Part shown: positions 16,213-24,514 of the stretch, one piece after another
How the letters are laid out: each line of letters opens with the position of its first letter
Numbering within the stretch: the first letter of the stretch is position 1
From: Egicoccus sp. AB-alg6-2
GTDB taxonomy: Bacteria > Actinomycetota > Nitriliruptoria > Nitriliruptorales > Nitriliruptoraceae
Assembly (NCBI RefSeq): GCF_041821025.1
Contig: NZ_JBGUAY010000003.1
Location: 62,001 to 126,000 of the forward strand
Direction of reading: 5' to 3'
DNA: 64,000 nucleotides
Notes under the pieces: model-generated
What the model was told of the DNA's origin: nothing
Seen by the model: the letters and a program-made list of their open reading frames with translations, nothing else
The model's database searches: none
Made by a program: the position numbers and the translations under genes

Positions 16213-16905
16213 GTGTCCACGACCACCACCACTCCGCCCACCGACGCCTCGCCGTCGCGAGCCCGGCGCAAACGCCGGGTCGCGGTACCGGGCGTGCGGT
16301 TCGAACGCCCACACTGGGACGCGGGCGTCGTCGTGGCCGGGGTCGACGAGGTCGGCTGCGGGGCATGGGCCGGTCCGGTCACCTATGCGGCCGTCGTCCT
16401 GCCGAGGGACCGGCGCATCTACAAGCTCCGTGACTCCAAGGTGCTGTCCCCCGCGGAACGTGAGCGGCTCGCGGATCGGCTGCGTGGCTTCGCCCTCGGC
16501 ATCGGCGTCGGACACGCGGGCAACGACGAGATCGACCGCCTCGGACTGAGCGAGGCCCGGCGCCGGGCGGCCCGCCGCGCGGTCGACGCGCTCCCGCTCC
16601 GTCCCGACGTGCTGCTGCTCGACGGCAACTGGGACTTCCTGGCCGGCTACGGCACCCGCAACGAGCGCCTGGTCCGCGGCGACGGTCGGTCGGTGTCGAT
16701 CGCGGCGGCGTCGATCGTGGCGAAGGTCACCCGCGACGCGCTGATGGCGGACCTCGATCCCGGGCATCCGGCGTACGGGTTCACGTCCAACAAGGGCTAC
16801 CCCTCGCCCGACCATGTCGCCGCGCTGCGACGACACGGGCCGTGCGACCTCCACCGCCACAGTTGGGCGCCGATCGCCGGCCGCAACCAGCTCCGCCTGT
16901 TCTAA
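16213..16905 (+). CDS. rnhB: ribonuclease HII
   Basis: Cleaves RNA in RNA-DNA hybrids, including single misincorporated ribonucleotides. The 230-residue product has AGVDEVGCGAWAGPV with the first catalytic Asp-Glu pair near residue 40, LRDSKVLSPAERE, VLLLDGNWDF with the next Asp, and the SIAAASIVAKVTRD and KGYPSPDH motifs. The N-terminal 25 residues are a Thr/Pro- then Arg-rich extension. It is the only plus-strand gene between 1 and 20 kb. It is divergent from DUF2469 and overlaps the lepB end tail to tail by four bases. Confidence 0.95.
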   Translation: MSTTTTTPPTDASPSRARRKRRVAVPGVRFERPHWDAGVVVAGVDEVGCGAWAGPVTYAAVVLPRDRRIYKLRDSKVLSPAERERLADRLRGFALGIGVGHAGNDEIDRLGLSEARRRAARRAVDALPLRPDVLLLDGNWDFLAGYGTRNERLVRGDGRSVSIAAASIVAKVTRDALMADLDPGHPAYGFTSNKGYPSPDHVAALRRHGPCDLHRHSWAPIAGRNQLRLF

Positions 16906-17714
16906 CCCGCGGGCTCGGCGGCCTCCGGAGCGGTGGCGGCGACGTCGTGGTGGACGCCCGTCAGGCGCCCGGCATGGTCCGCGGGCCAGATGATCACCAC
17001 GGCACGGCCCACCACGTGGTCGGCCGGCACCATGCCCAGCGACCGGCGGGAGTCCGACGAGTTCGGGCGGTTGTCCCCGAGGAAGAACAGATGGTCCTCG
17101 GGAACCGAGACCGGGCCGTAGTCCGACAGGTCGGGATAGACCACGTAGGGCTCGTCGAGCGCCTGCCCGTTGACGTAGACCTGCCCCTCCTCGATCACGA
17201 TCTCGTCGCCGGGAACGCCGATGACACGCTTCACGAAGTCACGGGCGTTGGCGGGCACGACTCCGAGGAACTGTCCGACGCCGCGCACGACCCGGGCGCC
17301 GGTGCTGCGGTCGAGCGCCGGATCCTCGAAGTTCACGCCCTCGAAGACCACGATTTCGCCGCGTCGGGGCTCACGGGCGAGATAGGTGAGCTTCTCGACG
17401 ACCATGCGGTCGTCGATCTGCAGGGTCGGCGCCATGGAGGTGGAGGGGATGTAGAACACCTGCAGCACGAACGTGCGCAGGAGGAAGGCGAGCACGAAGG
17501 CGATCAACAGCAGCACCGGCAGCTCGCGGAAGAACGACCCACTGCCGCCGCCGGTGCCGTGCCTGGTGTCGTCGCTGGCCGCCGCAGACGTGTGCGCGGC
17601 GTCCGACGAGCCACCGGGGGCGGGCACGGGCACGTCGGGCCCCCGACCGCCGAAGAGGTTCTCCGAGGTGTCGTCCGGGGCGCCGTCGGCGGGAAAGGAG
17701 TCGCGGTCAGCCAT
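16902..17714 (-). CDS. lepB: signal peptidase I
   Basis: Membrane serine protease that removes signal peptides from exported proteins. The 270-residue product has a disordered Gly/Ser/Asp-rich N-terminal tail (about 1-62), one membrane helix (LPVLLLIAFVLAFLLRTFVL), then the catalytic Ser in IPSTSMAPTL and the general-base Lys in KRVIGVPGD, with GDNRPNSSDSR closing the active site. Start is the ATG at 17714. TAGGCT lies nine bases upstream and there is no Shine-Dalgarno, pointing to a leaderless transcript. A strong hairpin separates it from rplS. Confidence 0.95.
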   Translation of the reverse strand: MADRDSFPADGAPDDTSENLFGGRGPDVPVPAPGGSSDAAHTSAAASDDTRHGTGGGSGSFFRELPVLLLIAFVLAFLLRTFVLQVFYIPSTSMAPTLQIDDRMVVEKLTYLAREPRRGEIVVFEGVNFEDPALDRSTGARVVRGVGQFLGVVPANARDFVKRVIGVPGDEIVIEEGQVYVNGQALDEPYVVYPDLSDYGPVSVPEDHLFFLGDNRPNSSDSRRSLGMVPADHVVGRAVVIIWPADHAGRLTGVHHDVAATAPEAAEPAG

Positions 17715-17723
17715 GAAGCGGCA

Positions 17724-17729
17724 AGCCTA
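17724..17729 (-). promoter_or_regulatory. -10-like box directly before lepB (leaderless candidate)
   Basis: TAGGCT on the minus strand, nine bases before the lepB ATG. A transcript starting the usual 6-8 bases downstream would have almost no leader. Confidence 0.5.
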
Positions 17730-17809
17730 CCGCCGGCAGCGGCACGACCCGGCGGGCCGACCCCTCCGCTGCGCGCACCGCAGACGACGACCTACGAGAC
17801 GAGGACACA

Positions 17810-17844
17810 CGACGAGGGTGCCGCGCGAAGCGGCACCCTCGTCG
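17810..17844 (-). terminator. hairpin terminator after rplS
   Basis: Perfect 15-bp stem (CGACGAGGGTGCCGC and complement) with a five-base loop, 46 bases past the rplS stop. It is the strongest hairpin in the window and has no U-tract. Confidence 0.8.
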
Positions 17845-17889
17845 AAGTGGTGGTACGAGCCGGGCTCGTGGCGCAGGGACGCGGAGGGC

Positions 17890-18240
17890 TCAGATGGCCT
17901 CGCGCTTCTCCTTGATGCGGGCCTTCTTGCCGACCCGGTCGCGCAGGTAGTACAGCTTGGCGCGCCGGACCTTGCCCCGTCGGGTCACCTCGATCTTCTC
18001 GATGACCGGGCTGTGGACCGGGAAGGTGCGCTCGACGCCGACGCCGAACGAGATCTTGCGGACCGAGAAGGTCTCGCGCAGGCCGCCGTTCTTGCGGGCG
18101 ATCACGACGCCCTCGAAGACCTGGATCCGGGAGCGGGTGCCCTCGACGACGCGGACGTGGACCTTCACGGTGTCCCCGGGCGCGAAGTCGGGCACATCGT
18201 CGCGCAGACGCGACTTCTCGACGACGTCGACCTTGTTCAT
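17890..18240 (-). CDS. rplS: 50S ribosomal protein bL19
   Basis: Large-subunit protein at the 30S-50S interface. The 116-residue product starts [13 protein letters not shown] and includes [32 protein letters not shown] and the conserved block [28 protein letters not shown]. The ATG at 18240 gives the normal length. It sits downstream of trmD as in most bacteria, but 210 bases away with its own TATCCT box, so it can be expressed separately. Confidence 0.96.
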   Translation of the reverse strand: MNKVDVVEKSRLRDDVPDFAPGDTVKVHVRVVEGTRSRIQVFEGVVIARKNGGLRETFSVRKISFGVGVERTFPVHSPVIEKIEVTRRGKVRRAKLYYLRDRVGKKARIKEKREAI

Positions 18241-18424
18241 GGCTTGTTTCCCGTCGGTGTGGTGGGTGGCGCGGCACGCTGGCGTTGGCACCGATCCGAG
18301 ACCCGGTGGCAGCCACCGGTCGGTGGTGGAGAGGTCGCTCCCGGCGGTGACGCGACGGAGGTCGACGATGCGTCGGGGCGTCCGCGAGCGCGGTCGGACG
18401 AGCCAGCATGCGCTGCGAAGCGCG

Positions 18425-18430
18425 AGGATA
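18425..18430 (-). promoter_or_regulatory. -10-like box for rplS
   Basis: TATCCT on the minus strand, about 185 bases before rplS in the trmD-rplS gap. The rest of the gap shows no gene and could be a regulatory leader. Confidence 0.35.
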
Positions 18431-18450
18431 CGGTCCCTGTCCGCGATCGG

Positions 18451-19239
18451 TCAACCCGCCGCGTGCCCGCCGGTCGGGGGTCCCTCGTCGGCGAGCAGGT
18501 CAGGACGCCGGGCACGGGTCAGCGCCCGGGCCTGCTCGGTGCGCCAGCGCTCCACGGCGCCGTGGTCACCCGAGGTCAACACGTCGGGCACTCCCCGCCC
18601 CCGCAACTGCGCCGGTCGGGTGTAGTGCGGGTACTCGAGCAGCCCCGAGGTGAACGACTCGTCCCGGGGCGACGCCTCGTTGCCGACCACGCCGGGCACC
18701 AGCCGGGTGACCGCCTCGATGACGACGGCTGCCGCGACCTCGCCGCCGAAGAGCACGTAGTCGCCGATGGAGACCTCGTCGGTGGCGACGAGGTCGTGCA
18801 CGCGTTCGTCGATGCCCTCGTAGCGTCCGCAGCACAGCACCAGACGCGACTCGTCGGCCAGTTCCCGTGCGTACGCCTGTGTCAGGGGGCGACCCCGCGG
18901 TGTCAGCAGCAGCGTGCGGGGGCGCGCTCCGCCGGCGACGTACACGGCGTCGGGTGGCGGTTCGGTCGCGCCTGCGGTCGTCGCCAGCGGCAGATCGTTC
19001 CAGACCGCCTCGGCCGCGTTGACCCACACGTCGGCGCGCATGACCATGCCGGCGCCACCGCCGTAGGGCGTCGCGTCCACGGTGCGGTGGCGGTCGCGCG
19101 TCGCCTCGCGAAGGTCATGCACCCGCAGGTCGAGGGTGCCTCTTGCCGCGGCCTTGGCCAGCAGCGACGTGGTCAACGGCCCCGCGAACCACTCGGGGAA
19201 GATGGACAGGATGTCGATGCGCAGGACCGGGTCGTTCAC
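18451..19239 (-). CDS. trmD: tRNA (guanine-N1)-methyltransferase
   Basis: Makes m1G37 in tRNAs, which prevents +1 frameshifting. The 262-residue SPOUT-fold protein starts with [14 protein letters not shown]. It has the trefoil-knot region [13 protein letters not shown] and [31 protein letters not shown] and the C-terminal EYPHYTRP motif. GTG 19239 overlaps the rimM stop (GTGA), which fixes the start. It is the last gene of rpsP-khpA-rimM-trmD. Confidence 0.95.
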   Translation of the reverse strand: MNDPVLRIDILSIFPEWFAGPLTTSLLAKAAARGTLDLRVHDLREATRDRHRTVDATPYGGGAGMVMRADVWVNAAEAVWNDLPLATTAGATEPPPDAVYVAGGARPRTLLLTPRGRPLTQAYARELADESRLVLCCGRYEGIDERVHDLVATDEVSIGDYVLFGGEVAAAVVIEAVTRLVPGVVGNEASPRDESFTSGLLEYPHYTRPAQLRGRGVPDVLTSGDHGAVERWRTEQARALTRARRPDLLADEGPPTGGHAAG

Positions 19240-19778
19240 GCGTCGTCCGGCCGGGCGACGTCGGCCTCGCCGTGGACCAGGCCTTCGGGCGGATCGACCA
19301 GCCGGAGACATTCGGTGCCGTCGGGCCCGTCGTCGACCTCCACGTAGTCGTCGACCGCGGGCAACAGCCAGGTCGTGCCGTCGCCGCGGACCACCTCGAG
19401 CAGGTCGTAGCCGGCCGCCTCGGGCAGTTCGATCAGCGCCTGGACGGTGCCGAGATCCGCGCCGTCGTCGCTCACCACCGCCATGCCGACGAGTTCGTGG
19501 GCGTAGTAGGTCTCCTCGTCGGAGACGTCGGCGGCCGGCGCCTGCAGCTGCGAGCCGCGCAGCAGCTCGGCGGCGGTGCGGTCGGCGACCCCCTCGAAAC
19601 GCACGAGCAGCCGCCCCTGGTGGGGGCGGCTGCTGGCGATCGTGCGCGGTTCACCGGCGAGCACGACGGTCTGCCCACCGTCGAAGCGACCCGGCACGTC
19701 GGAGAGCACGTCGACGACGACCTCACCGCGGATGCCGTGGGCCTTGATCACGCGCCCGACGACCACGAGGTCGGCCAT
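19236..19778 (-). CDS. rimM: 16S rRNA processing protein RimM
   Basis: Assembly factor for the 30S head that binds uS19. The 180-residue product has the N-terminal RimM barrel ([18 protein letters not shown], the family opening) and a C-terminal PRC-barrel with [18 protein letters not shown] and the YVEVDD end region. The ATG at 19778 lies two bases after the khpA stop, so the genes are read together. Confidence 0.95.
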   Translation of the reverse strand: MADLVVVGRVIKAHGIRGEVVVDVLSDVPGRFDGGQTVVLAGEPRTIASSRPHQGRLLVRFEGVADRTAAELLRGSQLQAPAADVSDEETYYAHELVGMAVVSDDGADLGTVQALIELPEAAGYDLLEVVRGDGTTWLLPAVDDYVEVDDGPDGTECLRLVDPPEGLVHGEADVARPDDA

Positions 19779-19780
19779 AC

Positions 19781-20017
19781 CTAGTCGACGATCTCGACGG
19801 TGACGTTCTCGTCGTCGAGGGAGCCGGCGGCCTTCACGAGGCTGCGCAGGGCCTTGGCGGTGCGACCACGCTTGCCGATGACCTTGCCGAGGTCGTCCTC
19901 GTGGACGTGCAGCTCGAGCACGACCTCACGGTCGTCCTCGTCCACCTCGATCCGCACGTCGTCGGGATAGTCCACCAGCTGCTTGGCGACGAACTCGAGG
20001 ACCCGTTCGGCCCTCAC
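19781..20017 (-). CDS. khpA: KH-domain RNA-binding protein KhpA (UPF0109)
   Basis: 78-residue single KH domain. The RNA-binding loop is [15 protein letters not shown] (GxxG = GKRG), preceded by the beta strand [11 protein letters not shown]. KhpA with KhpB acts as a small RNA-binding chaperone in Gram-positives, and its gene is typically between rpsP and rimM as here. The GTG start overlaps the rpsP stop by GTGA. Confidence 0.94.
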   Translation of the reverse strand: MRAERVLEFVAKQLVDYPDDVRIEVDEDDREVVLELHVHEDDLGKVIGKRGRTAKALRSLVKAAGSLDDENVTVEIVD

Positions 20018-20427
20018 TCGCCGCCCTCCGTGGCCTCCTCGGGCGCGTCGGCAGCAGAGGAGGCAGCAGCCTCGGCCGCGGCTTCGGCGGCCTCGGCGGC
20101 CTTGGCCCGGGCCTTCTTCGACAGCTTGGGCTCGCTGGCCGCGGCCGTCCGGTCGCGCTTGCGCTCGTCGCCCGGCTTGAACTCCTCCCAGGCGCCCGAG
20201 ATCCGCAGCAGCTGTTCGACGGCCTCGGTCGGCTGGGCACCGTTGCGCAGCCAGTGCAGGGCGCGCTCGTTGTCGATGTCGATGCCCGAGGGGTCCTCGA
20301 GGGGGCGGTACTGCCCGATGATCTCGATGAAGCGGCCGTCGCGCGGCGAGCGCGAGTCGGCCGCGACGACGCGGTAGAACGGACGCTTGGTGGTGCCTTC
20401 GCGGCGCAGGCGGAGCTTGACGGCCAT
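20014..20427 (-). CDS. rpsP: 30S ribosomal protein bS16
   Basis: Small-subunit assembly protein. The 137-residue product has the conserved core [39 protein letters not shown] and a Lys/Ala/Glu-rich C-terminal extension (about 95-137) common in actinobacteria. The ATG at 20427 has AGGAA about eight bases upstream. First gene of rpsP-khpA-rimM-trmD. Confidence 0.96.
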   Translation of the reverse strand: MAVKLRLRREGTTKRPFYRVVAADSRSPRDGRFIEIIGQYRPLEDPSGIDIDNERALHWLRNGAQPTEAVEQLLRISGAWEEFKPGDERKRDRTAAASEPKLSKKARAKAAEAAEAAAEAAASSAADAPEEATEGGE

Positions 20428-20597
20428 GGAACGGTTCCTGTCGGTGTGGCCGGGCGCGCGTCGGCGCTCCGGCGGTCGGGGGACGATCCGGACCCTCGCG
20501 GACCGACGCGTCGTGTGCGTGCGGGCGGCGGGGCGGAGATCGCCTTCGAGATCGGGCGCGACAGGAACCAAGGGTTCGAGTCGCGCGCACGGTGCAG

Positions 20598-20603
20598 AGG
20601 CTA
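20598..20603 (-). promoter_or_regulatory. -10-like box for rpsP-khpA-rimM-trmD
   Basis: TAGCCT on the minus strand, about 170 bases before rpsP. A plus-strand box for the small protein at 20689 lies 33 bases away, so the two units diverge from one region. Confidence 0.35.
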
Positions 20604-20636
20604 CCGCAGCACCGGCCCGGGTGGCGACCCCACCGC

Positions 20637-20642
20637 TACGGT
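20637..20642 (+). promoter_or_regulatory. -10-like box for the 46-residue membrane protein
   Basis: TACGGT, 46 bases before the ATG at 20689. Confidence 0.35.
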
Positions 20643-20688
20643 GCGCTGTCGACGGACGGGCCCGTCGACCCGACATGGGAGGCCACGC

Positions 20689-20829
20689 ATGGCGCTCGGG
20701 ATCGTGGCCGTCCTGGTCGTGCTGCTCGGCCTGCTCATGGCCGGCATGCTCGTGGGCGGCCTGTGGCTCAACCGCCGACACCGGCGGGAGGACGAAGGTC
20801 GCGCGCGCGACCGCATCAACGGCCCCTGA
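20689..20829 (+). CDS. small membrane protein, 46 residues
   Basis: Starts [19 protein letters not shown], a single membrane helix of about 24 residues beginning right at the N-terminus, then a strongly charged tail ([14 protein letters not shown]) on the cytoplasmic side. A near-ideal ribosome-binding site, GGGAGG, lies six bases before the ATG, and a -10-like box lies further upstream. It stands alone between rpsP (divergent) and ffh (convergent, six bases away). I do not recognise the family; the signals make translation likely. Confidence 0.65.
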   Translation: MALGIVAVLVVLLGLLMAGMLVGGLWLNRRHRREDEGRARDRINGP

Positions 20830-20835
20830 CGCCGG

Positions 20836-22299
20836 TCAGCGGCGCTTGCCCTTCTTGGGGGACGGTTGCAGTCCCGCGAAGCCACCCATGCCGCCGCCAC
20901 CACCGAGCCCGGGCATCCCGCCGGGCAGCCCACCTCCCGATTGCAGCTGCTTGAGCGCCGCGGCCTGGGCCTTCGCGCCCTTGACCCCCTTGGGCTTCAT
21001 CCCCTGCATGCCGGCCATCTTCGACGCCGACTTCATGAGCTTCTGCACCTCGGCGAACTGTTTGACGAGCCGGTTGACCTCCTGGACCGAGGTGCCGGAG
21101 CCGGCCGCGATCCGCTTGCGCCGGCGACCGTTGAGGAGCTTCGGCTCGCGCCGCTCCTTGGGGGTCATGGACTGGATGATCGCCTCGATGCGGGCCACCT
21201 GGCGGTCGTCGACGTCGACGTCCTTCAGCTGCTTGCCCATCCCCGGCATCATCCCGAGCAGCCCCTGCAGCGGCCCCATGCGCTTGAGCATCTGCATCTG
21301 CTGCAGGAAGTCCTCGAGGGTGAACTCGCCCGACAGCAGCGCCTGTTCGGCCTGTGCCGCCTCGTGCTCCGAGTAGGTGGCCTCCGCCTTCTCGATGAGC
21401 GTCATCACGTCGCCCATGCCGAGGATGCGCGACGCCATGCGGTCGGGGTGGAAGGCCTCGAAGTCCTCCATCTTCTCGCCGATGGAGGCGAACTTGATCG
21501 GCTTGCCCGTGACCTCGCGCACCGACAGGGCGGCACCGCCGCGGGCGTCGCCGTCGAGCTTGGACAGGATGACGCCGTCGAACCCGACACTGTCGAGGAA
21601 CGCCTTGGCGACGTTGACCGCCTCCTGACCGATCATCGCGTCGATGACGAACAGCGTCTCGTCGGGCTGGACCGCCTCGCGGATCGCGGCGGCCTGGCCC
21701 ATCAACTCCTCGTCGACGTGCAGACGACCGGCGGTGTCGACGATGACGACGTCACAGCCGGTCTCGCGCGCCTTGGCGATGGAGTCCCGCGCGACCGGCA
21801 CGGGGTCGCCGGAGGTGACGGGGGCGTAGACGTGGACGCCGACGCGGTCGGCGTTGATCTTGAGCTGTTGCACCGCGGCGGGACGCTGCAGGTCGCAGGC
21901 CACCAGCATGGGGTGGCGGCCCTTCGACTTCAGCAGTGCCGCCAGCTTGCCGGCGGCGGTGGTCTTTCCCGATCCCTGCAGGCCGGCGAGCAGGATGACG
22001 GCCGGCTTGCCCTTGAGCTCGAGACCGGCAGACGCGCCGCCCAGGGCGCGCTCGAGCTCGTCGCTGACCGCCTTGATGACCTGCTGCGCCGGGTTGAGCG
22101 CCTTCGACACCTCTTCGCCGACCAGCCGCTCCCGCAGCCGTTCGACGATGCCTTTGACGACCTTGAAGTTGACGTCCGCCTCGAGCAGCGCGAGCCGGAT
22201 CTCCTTCAGGGTCGCGTCGACCGTGGCCTCGTCGAGCCGGCCGCGGCCGCGCACGCGGTCGAGGGCGGCTTCGAGCTTGGTGGACAGCGCGTCGAACAC
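20836..22299 (-). CDS. ffh: signal recognition particle GTPase
   Basis: SRP54 protein: binds signal sequences and 4.5S/6S RNA and docks with FtsY. The 487-residue product has the N domain (1-85), G domain with GLQGSGKTT, DLQRPAA, DTAGRLHVD and KLDGDARGG, and a Met-rich M domain (from about 300: LQQMQMLKRMGPLQGLLGMMPGM) with the RNA-binding GSGTSVQEVNRL. The tail is Gly/Met-rich and basic. GTG 22299 follows the family N-terminus (FDALSTKLEAAL); the longer reading is not homologous sequence. Confidence 0.96.
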   Translation of the reverse strand: MFDALSTKLEAALDRVRGRGRLDEATVDATLKEIRLALLEADVNFKVVKGIVERLRERLVGEEVSKALNPAQQVIKAVSDELERALGGASAGLELKGKPAVILLAGLQGSGKTTAAGKLAALLKSKGRHPMLVACDLQRPAAVQQLKINADRVGVHVYAPVTSGDPVPVARDSIAKARETGCDVVIVDTAGRLHVDEELMGQAAAIREAVQPDETLFVIDAMIGQEAVNVAKAFLDSVGFDGVILSKLDGDARGGAALSVREVTGKPIKFASIGEKMEDFEAFHPDRMASRILGMGDVMTLIEKAEATYSEHEAAQAEQALLSGEFTLEDFLQQMQMLKRMGPLQGLLGMMPGMGKQLKDVDVDDRQVARIEAIIQSMTPKERREPKLLNGRRRKRIAAGSGTSVQEVNRLVKQFAEVQKLMKSASKMAGMQGMKPKGVKGAKAQAAALKQLQSGGGLPGGMPGLGGGGGMGGFAGLQPSPKKGKRR

Positions 22300-22344
22300 G
22301 GGCGGCCTCGTCTGGCAGGATTGGTGGCGGGTCTTCGGGCGCCG

Positions 22345-22350
22345 AGGGTA
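22345..22350 (-). promoter_or_regulatory. -10-like box for ffh
   Basis: TACCCT on the minus strand, 45 bases before the ffh start, in the 100-base gap shared with the divergent oxygenase gene. Confidence 0.35.
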
Positions 22351-22399
22351 GCGGTCGCGCTCCACCCTCCCGGGGCCTCCCTGAGCGAAAGCAGACCGC

Positions 22400-23254
22400 G
22401 TGCCTGACATCGACGGCCTCCATCTCGACGAGGCGACGATCGAGGACTTCCGTGCCGACGGCGCCGTGGCCGTCCGCGGTGTGGCGACGCCCGACGAGGT
22501 GGCGTCGCTGCGCGCCGGCATCGAGCGCAACCTCGCCGAACCGGGTCCGCTGTTCGGCGTCGCCAGCCCCGATGACGACACCGGCCGCTTCGTCGAGGAC
22601 TTCTGCAACTGGGATCGCATCCCCGAGTACGGCGCCTTCGTCCGCCACTCGCGTGGCGCCGCCATCGCCGGGCACCTGATGGGGGCGCAGGAGGTCCGGC
22701 TCCACCACGACCACATGCTGGTGAAGGAGCCGGGAACACGGCAACGCACGCCGTGGCACCAGGACCAGCCCTACTACAACATCGACGGGACGCAGACCTG
22801 CTCGATGTGGCTGGTGCTCGACCCGGTGGACCGTGGCTCGACGCTCACGTTCGTCGCCGGCTCCCACCGTGGACCGTGGTTGATGCCCCGGACCTTCCTG
22901 AGCGAACAGGCCAAGTGGTTTCCCGAGGGCAGCCTCGCCGACCTGCCCGACGTCGACGGCGACCTCGCACGCGATCCTGCCGCCCATCGGATCCTGGGCT
23001 GGCCGCTCGAGCCCGGCGACGCGGTGTTCTTCAGCATGCTCACGCTGCACGCGGCCGGCGGCGTCGAGGGCCCCAGCCGCCGACGCGCCTTCTCGGTGCG
23101 CTACGTCGGCGACGACGTCCGACACGCGCCGCGGCGGTGGCGCACCTCACCGGAGTTCGAGGGACTGCACGACGAGCTGCCGGCCGGCGCACCCCTGGAC
23201 CACCCACGCTTCCCGGTGCTCTGGCGGCGGAAGCGGCTCGGCGTCAGCGGGTGA
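22400..23254 (+). CDS. phytanoyl-CoA dioxygenase (PhyH) family oxygenase
   Basis: Fe(II)/2-oxoglutarate-dependent oxygenase, 284 residues. Iron ligands are predicted in TPWHQDQPYY (His-x-Asp) and the distal His in LTLHAAGG; an Arg in RRRAFSVRY would bind 2-oxoglutarate. The HHDHML and GSHRGPW segments fit the family. Substrate is unknown: the neighbours give no pathway, and PhyH members act on acyl-CoAs, antibiotics and compatible solutes. The GTG start has a poor ribosome-binding site. The 3' end overlaps the ArsA-like gene tail to tail by 11 bases. Confidence 0.82.
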   Translation: MPDIDGLHLDEATIEDFRADGAVAVRGVATPDEVASLRAGIERNLAEPGPLFGVASPDDDTGRFVEDFCNWDRIPEYGAFVRHSRGAAIAGHLMGAQEVRLHHDHMLVKEPGTRQRTPWHQDQPYYNIDGTQTCSMWLVLDPVDRGSTLTFVAGSHRGPWLMPRTFLSEQAKWFPEGSLADLPDVDGDLARDPAAHRILGWPLEPGDAVFFSMLTLHAAGGVEGPSRRRAFSVRYVGDDVRHAPRRWRTSPEFEGLHDELPAGAPLDHPRFPVLWRRKRLGVSG

Positions 23255-24185
23255 CCAGTGCCGCGACCTGACGCTGCACCTCGGCCAGGCTGTCGGGATC
23301 GGCGACGTCGCGTGGCAGTTGGGCCACCTGGAGCCGGTCGCGATCGGCGAAGCGACGGTCGATCTCGTCGAGGTAGTCGCGCTGCTGTGCCCGCCGTTGG
23401 GCGAGGAAGTCGCCGTCGGCGTGTTCGGGCAACACGCGATTGACGACCAGGGTGCCCACGCTCAGTCCGGCGTCGTCGAGCGCGAGCAGGGTGCGGTCGG
23501 TCTCCTCGATCGGGAGCCGCTCGGGAATGAGGACGAGGTGGACCCGTGCGCGCTCGTGCAGCAGTTCGCGGAGGCGGACCAGGCGGTGGCGCTGGGCCTG
23601 GAGGCGCTCGAGCACGGGATCGTCGGCGGGCGTCTCGTCCCCCGCGAGATTGCGCAGCATCCGGTCGACGCCGCGGGCTTTCTCCCGTTGACGAACCAGG
23701 CCCTGGACCCAGCCGGCAAGCAGTTCGGGCATCGCGAGCAGGCGCAGGGTGTGCCCCGTCGGCGCGGTGTCGACGACGATGCGGTCCCACCGCGTGCCCG
23801 CGCCATCGAGCAGGTCCGCCAGACGATCGAGCAGTGCAGACTCCAACGTGCCGGCGGCCCGGCTCGCGAGGTCGAGATGGCGGTCGACGGTCGCTCGCAC
23901 CTCGGGGCTGACCGCCCGGTGCACGTCGTGGCGGACGGCCTCGACATAGGCATCGGCGGCGGCCTGCGGGTCGATCTCGACCGCCTCGAGGTCGTCCGCC
24001 ACCCCGACCGGGTCGCCGCCGAGCGGACGACCGAGCAGATCACCGGTGGAGTGCGCCGGATCGGTCGACACCAGCAGCGTGCGCTGCCCGGCGGCCGCCA
24101 TGGCCGCGGCGAGCGCCGCCGACACGGTCGTCTTGCCCACGCCACCCTTGCCACCGACGAAGCAGATCGGTCGCGCCGCGCTCAA
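23244..24185 (-). CDS. ArsA/GET3-family ATPase
   Basis: 313-residue soluble P-loop ATPase of the MinD/ArsA class, with the deviant Walker A GGKGGVGKTT near residue 12, the STDPAHS switch, the DTAPTGHTLRLL motif and a family-typical AERLPIEET-like segment (IPERLPIEETDR). Members pump arsenite with ArsB or insert tail-anchored membrane proteins; neither partner is visible. The TTG at 24185 overlaps the stop of the CC-tail gene (TTGA), and the sequence from there starts at the first beta strand. Last gene of the cstA / CC-tail / ATPase module, so a role with that transporter is inferred. Confidence 0.85.
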   Translation of the reverse strand: MSAARPICFVGGKGGVGKTTVSAALAAAMAAAGQRTLLVSTDPAHSTGDLLGRPLGGDPVGVADDLEAVEIDPQAAADAYVEAVRHDVHRAVSPEVRATVDRHLDLASRAAGTLESALLDRLADLLDGAGTRWDRIVVDTAPTGHTLRLLAMPELLAGWVQGLVRQREKARGVDRMLRNLAGDETPADDPVLERLQAQRHRLVRLRELLHERARVHLVLIPERLPIEETDRTLLALDDAGLSVGTLVVNRVLPEHADGDFLAQRRAQQRDYLDEIDRRFADRDRLQVAQLPRDVADPDSLAEVQRQVAALVTR

Positions 24186-24514
24186 CAGCAGACACCGGTC
24201 GTCGGAAACCGGTCGTGCCCCTCGCGCTGGTGCCAGCGGTGGAACGCCTCGACCATCTCGGCGGTCAACGGCAGCGTGTGGAAGGCGGCGGGGTCGTCGA
24301 TGCCGTAACTGGACAGCAGCAGCAACGCGAGGAAGTCGTCCTCCTGGCGCCTCGCCTCGCGCTGCAGCCCCGACCGCCACTTCGACAGGAACAGCTGGTC
24401 GTGGCCGTCGGCCAGCCGCCGCAGCGCCCGCCGGAACCGGCCACCACGCCCACCGGGCACCGCCCGGACCGCCGCAGCGGCCGAGGGTGCCCGGTGGGGT
24501 ACGGCTGGGGTCAC
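24182..24514 (-). CDS. small protein with C-terminal Cys-Cys (cory-CC-star type)
   Basis: 110-residue soluble protein ending in TTGVCC. Its middle is helical (FRRALRRLADGHDQLFLSKWR, then a hydrophobic DDFLALLLLSSYGI) and it closes with TAEMVEAFHRWHQREG. The terminal Cys pair and the position between cstA and an ArsA-like ATPase match, from memory, the family named cory-CC-star; I cannot check that. GTG 24514 overlaps the cstA stop (GTGA), and its own stop overlaps the ATPase start (TTGA), so the three are tightly coupled. The Cys pair could bind metal or act in redox; this is inference. Confidence 0.75.
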   Translation of the reverse strand: MTPAVPHRAPSAAAAVRAVPGGRGGRFRRALRRLADGHDQLFLSKWRSGLQREARRQEDDFLALLLLSSYGIDDPAAFHTLPLTAEMVEAFHRWHQREGHDRFPTTGVCC

